A stretch of DNA of 64,000 nucleotides from Colletes latitarsis (Eukaryota; Arthropoda; Insecta; Hymenoptera; Colletidae): NCBI RefSeq assembly GCF_051014445.1, contig NC_135136.1:15704001-15768000 (forward strand), in the 5' to 3' direction. The translations under genes were made by a program, and so were the position numbers. The stretch's first letter is position 1. Every line of letters begins with the position of its first letter. The notes beneath the pieces were generated by a model, which saw nothing but the letters and a program-made list of their open reading frames with translations, was not told the origin of the DNA and did no database searches. Shown piece after piece: positions 32,880 through 41,999 of the stretch.

Positions 32880-33395
32880 CCTAGGCTGGGAGGGGGGTCC
32901 TGAGGGGACCCTCCTCCCGCCAGGCGGCGCCGGGTCGAACCGGTTGGGGGTAGGAGTGCCTCCCCCTACCGGTCCGACGCAAAGGGTGGCACCCTCGGCG
33001 GTCTGGTGCGGCCATGAACGCCCGGCCGCCGAGGGGTGGAAACGGGGTCGCGGGCGGTTGCGAGTTGGGGCTCGCAGCCGCCACTAAACGCGGCCCCGGG
33101 ACGGATAGCTGCGGGATGGAGTGGCCCCGTCCCGCCGCTATGAGGCAGTGTGTCTACTGGGGGGACCGATTGTCCCCCCGGGGGATGGGCGCGAAAGCGC
33201 GGGCACGGGGAGGATACCGGAAGAATGCTTCGAGCGATTCCCGGTATCCTCCCAAAGCGTGCCGAAGGGTCACCGTGGGGTTTTTAGTGGGTAGGTCCCG
33301 CGCCTGTCGTTGTACGGGCGCGGGGAATCCCACACACCCCTCCCACCTCTCCCCAAGGAGGTGGGAGGGAGTCTTGTGAAGATTTTCCCCACGAC
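32880..33395 (+). other. E3 3' UTR
   Basis: Same layout as the E1 3' UTR, including the ggaggataccgg hairpin and the terminal ccctcccacctc hairpin. One stem has a mismatch (atagctgcggga for atagcggcggga). The last bases read gtcttgtgaagatt where E1, E4 and E5 have gtctttcgaagatt. Confidence 0.85.
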
Positions 33396-33419
33396 AAAAA
33401 AAAAAAAAAAAAAAAAAAA

Positions 33420-33433
33420 GGTGCCCCGGATGT
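33420..33433 (+). repeat. Target-site duplication, right copy, of E3
   Basis: GGTGCCCCGGATGT, identical to 27424-27437; the E2 5' UTR then resumes with ggtcgctcggg. Confidence 0.96.
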
Positions 33434-33722
33434 GGTCGCTCGGGATTGGGCCTTCTCTCCCAACCATGCATCCCATCGCCGCGCACCATAGCCTAGGATT
33501 AGAGGGTAATTTATAGAGTTACCATCCTCGCGGCCCAGGCGGTTAAGCCAAGACCCCCGCTCCTCCTGCCGTCACGTAGCATTCACAAAACCAAACATGG
33601 AGTTGTGAATGGGTCGTTGCGACGACCAACAGGAGGTTTACGGTGTGATTAGCATCAGGTACCTCGGGGACGCTACGCCCCGTACTGCGCCGAACACCTG
33701 GCCGGACACAGCCCCTGAGGGG
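33434..33722 (-). promoter_or_regulatory. E2 5' UTR, distal part including the 5' end
   Basis: On the minus strand it begins CCCCTCAGGGG and holds the same three-way junction as E1 (cctcctg/caggagg at 33630-33636/33562-33568, with ggtcgt and attcacaa hairpins). It also holds the covarying ggtaa/ttacc hairpin (33505-33509/33519-33523). It is much closer to the E1 5' UTR than the E2 proteins are to E1 proteins. Only the first 80 bases after the initial hairpin differ strongly. Confidence 0.8.
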
Positions 33723-33736
33723 GCAGACCTCGAAAC
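33723..33736 (+). repeat. Probable diverged right target-site duplication of E2
   Basis: GCAGACCTCGAAAC occupies exactly the place where a copy of GCAGATCCCAGACC (21760-21773) should be, followed at once by satellite tatcccagacctaac. Nine of 14 bases match. Either the copy has mutated or an untemplated or exchanged end is present. Confidence 0.6.
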
Positions 33737-34877
33737 TATCCCAGACCTAACTTGCATTATCCAATAAAATGTTGATCGGTTTAATTGGCTGTTTCAGTGT
33801 GGTACCACATTACTGTGTGACCCAAACCAGAAAAAACCCAGGATCTGTTCAAGATGTATGTGAAGAATGCGAAAGTATGAGCCTGATGTGGGCAAATCCC
33901 AGTCCTATCCCAGACCTAACTTGCGCTATCCTATTAAATATTGATCGAAACCAGGTTTAATTGACTGTTTCAGTGTGGTACCACATTGCTACGTGATCCA
34001 ACCCAGGAAAAAGCCAGGATCTGTTCAACAAGTATGTGAAGAATGCGAAAGTATGAGTCTGATGAGGGCAAATCCCAGGCCTAACCTAGAACTAACATGC
34101 GTCATCTCCTACGAATATTGATCGACACCAGGTTTAATCGACTGTTTCAGTGTGGTACCACATTACTACGTGATCGAAACCAGAAAACACCCAGGATCTG
34201 TCCAAGAAGTATGTGAAGAATGCGAAAGTATGAGACTGATGAGGGCAGAACCCAGACCTATCCCAGACCTAACTTGCGTTATCCTATAAAATGTTGATCG
34301 AGACCAGGATTAATCGAATGTTTCGGTGTGGTACCACTTTACAACGTGATCCAATCCAGAAAAAGCCCAGGATCTGTTCAAGAAGTATGTGAAAAATGCG
34401 AAGGTATGAGCTTGATGAGGGCAGATCCCAGACCTATCCCAGACCAAACTTGCGTTATCCTATAAAATGTTGATCGAGACCAGGATTAATCGACTGTTTC
34501 AGTGTGGTACCACTTTACAACGTGATTCAAACCAGAAAAAGCCAGGGATCTGTTCGACAAGTATGTGTAGAATGCGAAAGTATGAGTCTGATGAGGGCAG
34601 ATCCCATGTCTAACCTAGACATAACATGCGTTATCCTCCAAAATATTGATCGAAACCAGGTTTAGTTGACTGTTTCAGTGTGGTACCACTTTACTGCGTG
34701 ATCCAAAGCGGAAAAAACCCTCGATCCGTTCAACATGCGTTATCCTATAAAATGTTGATCGAGACCAGGATTAATCGACTGTTTCAGTGTTGTATCACTT
34801 TACAACGTGATCCAAACCAGATAAAGCCAGGGATCTGTTCAACAAGTATGTGAAAAATGCGAAAGTATGACCCTGAT
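33737..34877 (+). repeat. Satellite subfamily A, about 6.5 monomers between E2 and E4
   Basis: Same monomer as 1-15728, with variants ataaaatgttgatcgagacc and accaggattaatcg. One monomer is shortened near 34731-34742: gttcaacatg joins directly to cgttatcc, dropping the AAGTATG and ctgatgag part. The last 13 bases (34865-34877) are the E4 TSD. Confidence 0.93.
34865..34877 (+). repeat. Target-site duplication, first of three copies at E4/E5
   Basis: GTATGACCCTGAT (preceded by AAA) precedes E4; the same 13 bases follow the poly(A) of E4 (35306-35318) and of E5 (37804-37816). Confidence 0.96.
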
Positions 34878-35305
34878 TCGGCGGTCTGGTGCGGCCATGA
34901 ACGCCCGGCTGCCGAGTGGTGGAAACGGGGTCGCGGGCGGTTGCGAGTTGGGGCTCGCAGCCGCCACTAAACGCGGCCCCGGGACGGATAGCGGCGGGAT
35001 GGAGTGGCCCCGTCCCGCCGCTATGAGGCAGTGTGTCTACCGGGGGGACCGATTGCCCCCCCGGAGGATGGGCGCGAAAGTGCGGGCACGGGGAGGATAC
35101 CGGAAGAATGCTTCGAGCGATTCCCGGTATCCTCCCAAAGCGTGCCGAAGGGTCACCGTGGGGTTTTTAGTGGGTAGGTCCCGCGCCTGTCGTTGTACGG
35201 GCGCGGGGAATCCCACACACCCCTCCCACCTCTCCCCAAGGAGGTGGGAGGGAGTCTTTCGAAGATTTTCCCCACGACAAAAAAAAAAAAAAAAAAAAAA
35301 AAAAA
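34878..35305 (+). mobile_element. E4: severely 5'-truncated E1-family copy (3' UTR only)
   Basis: 428 bp, starting at the equivalent of E1 position 21289 (tcggcggtctggtg) and ending in a 27-nt poly(A). It is very close to the E1/E3 3' UTR and shares gcgtgccgaag with E3. No coding sequence. It sits immediately left of E5 with one TSD copy between them. Confidence 0.95.
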
Positions 35306-35318
35306 GTATGACCCTGAT
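35306..35318 (+). repeat. Target-site duplication shared by E4 and E5
   Basis: GTATGACCCTGAT between the E4 poly(A) and the E5 5' end. It is the right TSD of E4 and the left TSD of E5. Confidence 0.95.
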
Positions 35319-37291
35319 GGCTGCTGCAGGGCGTGGTCAATACTCTCTTCCCAATAGGGGAGATGGGACCTCGTCCTCCGGCAGAGGCGACGGCCCCGTT
35401 GAAGTGGGTGGCCGAGCCGGGGGTCACGCAGGGGGAGCTGGCCGGGGGCGTAACACGGCCCCGGGTCCGGATGGTGTGCCTGGCCGGGTTTGGGTCTTGA
35501 CCAACGGCGTTCTTGGGGCCGACCTCAGGCGGTTGTTTAACCGATGCCTGAGGGATGGGCGATTCCCCCCCCAGTTGGAAGGTGGCGAGGATGGTCCTCC
35601 TCCTGAAGGAGGGTCGGCCCGCGGAGTCTCCATCCGCATACCGACCCATCTGTCTTCTCGACGAGGTGGGCAAGATCTTCGAGCGAGTGATTGCTGCCCG
35701 CCTCGTCGAGCACCTGTCGCGGGGTGCTCCGGGCCTGGCCGACTGCCAGTACGGTTTCCGGGGGGGCCGGTCGACGGTCGACGCGATCAGTCGGGTCAGG
35801 GTCCTCTCGGAGTCGGCCGTCTCCCGGGGAGGGGTGGCGTTGGCGGTATCGCTGGATATTGCCAACGCGTTTAACGCCCTTCCCTGGGAGGAGATACGGA
35901 GGGGGCTCGAATATCATCGGGTACCCCCGTGTCTCAGGGCAGTCGTCGGGGATTATCTCCGCGGCAGGTGGATCGAGTATCCGGGCCGGGATGGTGATAT
36001 GCGGAGGGAGGTCTACTGCGGGGTTCCGCAGGGGTCGGTCCTAGGGCCACTCCTGTGGAACATCGCGTACGACGCGGTGTTGCGGGCCGACCTCCCCGAT
36101 GGCGTCAGTGGCGTGTGTTACGCAGATGACACACTGGTGCTGGCCGTCGGGGCTCAGTGGGGGAGGGCCAAGCGCCTCGCCGAGGAGGGGGCGCAACGCG
36201 TCGTCGACCGGATCAGGGGGATGTGGACGACGGTGGCGGTCCATAAGACCGAGGTGATAGCGTTCCATTCACCTCGGCAGGATCCGCCACCCCCTCTGAT
36301 CCGGGTGGGTGGGGCTGATATCGAGGTGAAGCCCCAGATCAGGTATCTGGGGCTGATCCTCGATAGCCACTGGCGTTTCGAGAAGCATTTCCGCTGCCTG
36401 GTTCCCCGGTTGGACAGGATGGTCTCGGCTTTAGGCCGGATCCTCCCCAACCTGGGAGGCCCGGCGGGACGAGTTCGCCGCCTCTATGTGGCAATGGTTC
36501 AGTCGGTGGCCCTATACGGGGCCCCCGTCTGGGCGGACGACCTGGCGGCCTCCCGGCGCAGCATGACGATGCTGCGTCGGGTGCAGAGGCGGATGGCGCT
36601 GAGGGTCGTCCGCGGCTACCGGACCGTGTCGCATGAGGCGTCGACGGTCCTTGCGGGGATGCCGCCCATGGATCTCCTCGCGCGGTCGCACGCGATGATG
36701 TATCGTCATCGTGTCGACCGTCGCGCGGGAGTGGGGGCGGTCCCGGGAGAGCAGGAACCTGCTTGGGGCGATTTGAAGCGCCAGGCCCGGCAGTCCGTGT
36801 TGCTCGCGTGGCAGGAGCGGCTGGCTCTGCCAACCGCGGGGCACCGGACTGTCGGGGCTGTTCGGCCACTCCTGAAGGAGTGGCTGGACAGAGGCCATGG
36901 AAGCCTTACTTACCGGATGGCACAGGTATTTTCAGGGCATGGTAGCTTCGGAAGATACCTGTGCCGGATAGAGAAGGAGCCGACGGCGCGTTGCTGCCAT
37001 TGTGACGCCGAGCAGGACACGGCTGATCATACCCTCCAGGTATGCCCAGCGTGGGAGGGGGAGCGCCGTGTCCTGGTCGGCGTCGTCGGGCGGGATGTCT
37101 CGCTGCCGGGTGTGGTGCGCGCCATGCTCGGCAGCGAGAGGAAGTGGAGGGCCGTGGCCTCCTTTTGCGAGACCGTAATGCTGCAGAAGGAGGCCGCGGG
37201 AAGGGAGCGCGAGCTTCAGCGGCGCGCTGAGGCTCGCGCTCGTATGGTGGCGCGAGGGCGTCGCGGGCGGCGGCCTTTGCGCGGCGGATGA
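35319..37291 (+). pseudogene. E5 ORF2 fragment: reverse transcriptase and C-terminus, frameshifted
   Basis: Lacks the endonuclease by 5' truncation. A 19-bp deletion relative to E1 near 35440-35450 (gagctggccgggggcgtaac) shifts the frame before NTAPGPDG. A C-run at about 35564-35571 has eight C instead of seven and shifts it back out before WKVARMVLL. From there to the stop at 37289-37291 the frame is open for about 570 codons: FGFRGGRST-like (YGFRGGRST), SLDIANAF, GVPQGSVLGP, YADD, RYLGLILD and the C-terminal CCHC. It has the G515 and D649 states. It could not make a complete ORF2 protein. Confidence 0.93.
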
Positions 37292-37783
37292 CCCTGGCTG
37301 GGAGGGGGGCCCTGAGGGGAGCCTCCTCTCGCCAGGCGGCGATGGGTCGGACCGGGTGAGTTCGGCCCACGGGGAGGCACCCTCGGTGGCCGGGAGCGGC
37401 CATCAGCTCCCGGCCGCCGAGGGCTAGAAACGGGGTCGCAGGCGGTTGCGGGTTGGGGCTCGCAGCCCGCCACTAAATGCGGCCCCGGGACGGATCGCGT
37501 CGGGATGGAGTGGCCCCGTCCTGCCGCTATGAGACAGAGTGTCTACCGGGGGGACCGTTTGCCCCCCACGGGGATGGGCGCAAGGCGCGGGCACGGGGAG
37601 GATACCGGAAGAATGCTTCGTGCGATTCCCGGTATCCTCCCAAATCGTGCGGAAGGGTCACCGTGGGGTTTTTAGTGGGTAGGTCCCGCGCCCGTCATTC
37701 TACGGGCGCGGGGAATCCCACACAACCCTCCCGCCTCTCCCCAAAGAGGTGGGAGGGAGTCTTTCGAAGATTTTCCCCACGAC
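37292..37783 (+). other. E5 3' UTR with pairing-preserving changes
   Basis: Hairpin cccgcgcccgt/acgggcgcggg has a C-G pair where E1 has U-G. Hairpin ccctcccgcctc/gaggtgggaggg has G-U where E1 has A-U. The ggaggataccgg/ccggtatcctcc stem is unchanged while its loop differs (cgtgcg for cgagcg). Substitutions thus keep the stems. Confidence 0.75.
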
Positions 37784-37803
37784 AAAAAAAAAAAAAAAAA
37801 AAA

Positions 37804-37816
37804 GTATGACCCTGAT
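37804..37816 (+). repeat. Target-site duplication, third copy at E4/E5
   Basis: GTATGACCCTGAT after the E5 poly(A); the satellite resumes with gagggcaaat. Confidence 0.95.
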
Positions 37817-38315
37817 GAGGGCAAATGGCGGACCTATCCCAGACCTAACTAGCGTTATCCTCTAGAATATTGATCGAAACCAGGTTTAATTGACTGTTTC
37901 AGTGTGGCACCACATTACTATGTAATCCAAACCAGAAAAAGACCCAGGATCTGTTCAAGAAGTATGGGCAGAATGCGAAAGTATGAGACTGATGAGGGCA
38001 AATCCTGGACCTAACCCAGACCTAACATGTGTTATCCTCTAAAATATTGATGGAAACCAGGTTTAATTGACAGTTTCAGTGTGGTACCACATTGCTACGT
38101 GATCCAAACCAGAAAAAGCAAAGGATCTGGCTAACAAGTAATAGAAATATGCGAAAGTATGAGCCTGATGAGGGCACATCCTAGACCCAACTCTGACCTA
38201 ACATGTGTTATCGTCTAAACTACTGATCCAAACCATGTTTAATCGACTCTTTCAGTGTAGTACCGCATTACTACGTGATCCAAACCAAAAAAAGCCCAGA
38301 ATCTGGCCATCAAGT
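37817..38315 (+). repeat. Satellite subfamily A, last monomers before the switch to B
   Basis: About three A-type monomers, the last with intermediate features (gtagtaccgcatt, tctggccatcaag). B-specific text starts at about 38316 with gcgaagaaggcaaaatcatgag. Confidence 0.9.
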
Positions 38316-41300
38316 ATGCGAAGAAGGCAAAATCATGAGCCAGATGCGGGCTTAACCCAGACCTAACCCAGACCTAACCGGTGTTATCCTCTGAAATATT
38401 GATCGAAACCAGGTTTAATTGACTGCATCAGTGTGTTACCACATTACTACGTGATTCAAACACGGAAAAAACCCAGGATCTAGCCTACAAGTATGCGATG
38501 AAGGCAAAATCATGAGCCAGATGCGCGCATAACCCAGACCTAAACCAGACCTAACCGGTGTTATCCTCTAAAATATTGATCGAAACCAGGTTTAATTGAC
38601 TGCTTCAGTGTGTTACCACATTACTACGTGATTCAAACACGAAAAAAACCCAAGATGTGGCCAACAAGTATGCGAAGAAGGCAAAATCATGAGCCAGATG
38701 CGGGCATAACCCAGACCTAACCCAGGCCTAGCCGGTGTTATCCTCTAAAATATTGATCGAAACCAGGTTTAATTGACAGCATCAGTGTGTTACCACATTA
38801 CTACGTGATTCAAACACGAAAAAAACCCAGGATCTGGCCAACAAGTATGCGAAGAAGGCAAAATCATGAGCCAGATGCGGGCATATCCCGGACCTAACCC
38901 AGACCTAACCGGTGTTATCCTCTAAAATATTGATCTAAACCAGGTTTAATTGACAGCTTCAGTGTGTTACCACATCACTACGTGATTCAAACACGAAAAA
39001 AACCCAAGATCTGGCCAACAAGTATGCGAAGAAGGCAAAATCATGAGCCAGATGCGGGCATAACCCAGACCTAACCCAGACCTAACCGGTGTTATCCTCT
39101 AAAATATTGATCGAAACCAGGTTTAATTGACTGCTTCAGTGTGTTACCACATTACTACGTGTTTCAAACACGGAAAATACCCAGGATCTGGCCAACAAGT
39201 ATGCGAAAAAGGCGAAAGTATAAGCCATATGCGCGCAAATCCCAGACCTAACCCAGACCTAACGGGTGTTATCCTCTAAAATATTGATCGATACCAGGTT
39301 TTATTGACTGCATCACTGTGTTACCACATTACTACGTGATTCAAACACGGAAAAAACCCAGGATCTGGCCAACAAGTTTGCGAAAAAGGTGAAAGTATAA
39401 GCCAGATGCGCGCATATCCCAGACCTAACCCAGACCTAACCGGTGTTATCCTCTAAAATATTGATCGAAACCAGGTTTAATTGACAGCTTCAGTGTGTTA
39501 CCACATTACTACGTGATTCAAACACGAAAAAAACCCAGGATCTGGCCAACAAGTATGCGAAGAAGGCAAAATCATGAGCCAGATGCGGGCATAACCCAGA
39601 CCTAACCCAGACCTAACCGGTGTTATCCTCTAAAATATTGATCGAAACCAGGTTTAATTGACTGCTTCAGTGTGTTACCACATTACTACGTGATTGCAAC
39701 ACGAAAAAAACCCAGGATCTGGACAACAAGTATGCGAAGAAGGCAAAATCATGAGCAAGATGCGGGCATAACCCAGACCTAACCCAGACCTAACCGGTGT
39801 TATCCTCTAAAATATTGATCGAAACCAGGTTTAATTGACAGCTTCAGTGTGTTACCACATTACTACGTGATTCAAACACGAGAAAAACCCAGGATCTGGC
39901 CAACAAGTATGCGAAGAAGGCAAAATCATGAGCCAGATGCGGGCTTAACCCAGACCTAACCCAGACCTAACCGGTGTTATCCTCTGAAATATTGATCGAA
40001 ACCAGGTTTAATTGACTGCTTCAGTGTGTTACCACATTACTACGTGATCAAACACGGAAAAAACTCAGGATCTGGCCAACAAGTTTGCGAAAAAGGCGAA
40101 AGAATAAGCCAGATGCGCGCATTTCCCAGACCTAACCCAGACCTGACCGGTGTTATCCTCTGAAATATTGATCGAAACCAGGTTTAATTGACTGCTTCAG
40201 TGTGTTACCACATTACTACGTGATTCAAACACGGAAAAAACCCAGGATCTGGCCAACAAGTATGCGATGAAGGCAAAATCATTAGCCAGATGCGGGCATA
40301 ACCCAGACCTAACCCAGACCTAACCGGTGTTATCCTCTAAAATATTGATCGAAACCAGGTTTAATTGACTGCTTCAGTGTGTTACCACATTACTACGTGA
40401 TTCAAACACGAAAAAAACCCAAGATCTGGCCAACAAGTATGCGAAGAAGGCAAAATCATGAGCCAGATGCGGGCATAACCCAGACCTAACCCGGACCTAA
40501 CCGGTGTTATCCTCTAAAATATTGATCGAAACCAGGTTTAATTGACTGCTTCAGTGTGTTACCACATTACTACGTGATTCAAACACGAAAAAAACCCAAG
40601 ATCTGGCCAACAAGTATGCGAAGAAGGCAAAATCATGAGCCAGATGCGGGCATAACCCAGACCTAACCCAGACATAACCGGTGTTATCCTCTAAAATATT
40701 GATCGAAACCAGGTTTAATTGACTGCTTCAGTGTGTTACCACATTCCTACGTGATTCAAACACGAAAAAAACCCAGGATCTGGCCAACAAGTATGCGAAG
40801 AAGGCGAAAGTATAAGCCAGATGCGCGCATTTCCCAGACCTAACCCAGACCTACCCGGTGTTATCCTCTGAAATATTGATCGAAACCAGGTTTAATTGAC
40901 TGCTTCAGTGTGTTACCACATTACGACGTGATTCAAACACGGAAAAAACCCAGGATCTGGCCAACAAGTATGCGATGAAGGCAAAATCATGAGCCAGATG
41001 CGGGCATAACCCAGACCTAACCCAGACCTAACCGGTGTTATCCTCTAAAATATTGATCGAAACCAGGTTTAATTGACTGCTTCAGTGTTTTACCACATTA
41101 CTACGTGATTCAAACTCGAGAAAAACCCAGGATCTGGCCAACAAGTATGCGAAGAAGGCAAAATCATGAGCCAGATGCGGGCTTAACCCAGACCTAACCC
41201 AGACCTGACCGGTGTTATCCTCTGAAATATTGATCGAAACCAGGTTCAATTGACTGCTTCAGTGTGTTACCACATTACTACGTGATTCAAACACGGAAAA

Positions 41301-41491
41301 ATCCCAGGATCTGGCCAACAAGTATGCGATGAGGGCAAAATCATGAGCCAGATGCGGGCATAACCCAGACCTAACCCAGACCTAACCGGTGTTATCCTCT
41401 AAAATATTGATCGAAACCAGGTTTAATTGACTGCTTCAGTGTGTTACCACATTACTACGTGATTCAAACACGGAAAAATCCCAGGATCTGG
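38316..41491 (+). repeat. Satellite subfamily B, forward orientation, about 18 monomers
   Basis: Same length and backbone as A, with fixed differences: gccagatgcgggcataaccc for gcctgatgagggcaaatccc, aaccggtgttatcc for catgcgttatcc, gtgtgttaccac for gtgtggtaccac, gattcaaacacgaaaa for gatccaaaccagaaaa, and gaaggcaaaatcatgag for atgcgaaagtatgag. Each monomer usually carries two CCCAGACCTAA units. Monomers are more alike than in A. No genes. Confidence 0.95.
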
Positions 41492-41511
41492 ATCAGGATC
41501 TTTTTTCCGTG
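41481..41511. other. Inversion junction in the satellite array
   Basis: Forward text ends with cccaggatctgg (to 41491); reverse text starts with ttttttccgtgtttgatcacg (from 41501). The bases between, atcaggatc, repeat the ggatc motif. Left of this point TTAGG-like units are on the minus strand, right of it on the plus strand. Confidence 0.85.
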
Positions 41512-41999
41512 TTTGATCACGTAGTAATGTGGTAACACACTGAAGCAGTCAATTAAACCTGGTTTCGATCAATATTTCAGAGGATAACACCGGTCAGGTC
41601 TGGGTTAGGTCTGGGAAATGCGCGCATCTGGCTTATTCTTTCGCCTTTTTCGCAAACTTGTTGGCCAGATCCTGAGTTTTTTCCGTGTTTGATCACGTAG
41701 TAATGTGGTAACACACTGAAGCAGTCAATAAAACCTGGTTTCGATCAATATTTTAGAGGATAACACCGGTGAGGTCTGGGTTAGGTCTGGGATTTGCGCG
41801 CATCTGGCATATACTTTCGCCTTTTTCGCAAACTTGTTGGCCAGATCCTGGGTATTTTCCGTGTTTGAATCACGTAGTAATGTGGTAACACACTGAAGCA
41901 GTCAATTAAACCTGGTTTCGATCAATATTTCAGAGGATAACACCGGTTAGGTCTGGGTTAGGTCTGGGTTAAGCCCGCATCTGGCTCATGATTTTGCCT

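Larger units (their letters stand above)
27438..33419 (+). mobile_element. E3: full-length R1-clade element nested in E2
   Basis: 5982 bp, almost identical to E1 from CCCCTCAGGGG to the 24-nt poly(A). Exact 14-bp TSDs lie within the 5' UTR of E2, in opposite orientation to it. ORF2 is open; ORF1 has two single-base deletions. The first roughly 160 bp of ORF1 (27822-27980) differ from E1 much more than the rest does, e.g. MDTENKMGMG versus MELNIKTGMG. E3 must be younger than E2. Confidence 0.96.
21774..33722 (-). mobile_element. E2: older, degenerate R1-clade element, split by nested E3
   Basis: Minus-strand element whose poly(A) appears as a T-run at 21774-21792 and whose 5' end, CCCCTCAGGGG on the minus strand, lies at 33722. 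E3 and one TSD copy (27438-33433) interrupt its 5' UTR. Order on the minus strand: 5' UTR, ORF1 (amber stop and frameshift), ORF2 (large deletion, frameshift, amber stop), 3' UTR, poly(A). The RT region is roughly 70% identical to E1 by eye, so it is a distinct family; the 5' UTR is far more similar. The candidate 14-bp TSDs at 21760-21773 and 33723-33736 match at only 9 of 14 bases. Confidence 0.92.
35319..37803 (+). mobile_element. E5: 5'-truncated E1-family copy
   Basis: 2485 bp, starting within ORF2 at the equivalent of about codon 393 (ctgctgcagggcgtggtcaatac) and ending in a 20-nt poly(A). It is more diverged from E1/E3 than those are from each other, so it is older. It is flanked by GTATGACCCTGAT on both sides. 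Confidence 0.95.

Noticed and set aside
34878..37803. E4-E5 as one event by RT template jumping
   Set aside because: A full TSD copy lies between E4's poly(A) and E5's 5' end, which a template jump would not create.
15729..37803. 28S rDNA target site expected for canonical R1
   Set aside because: Flanks of all insertions are satellite or another element; no rRNA sequence was recognised in the window.
41470..41520. Head-to-head telomere fusion
   Set aside because: The TTAGG-like strands point outward from the junction, whereas a fusion would place them pointing inward.
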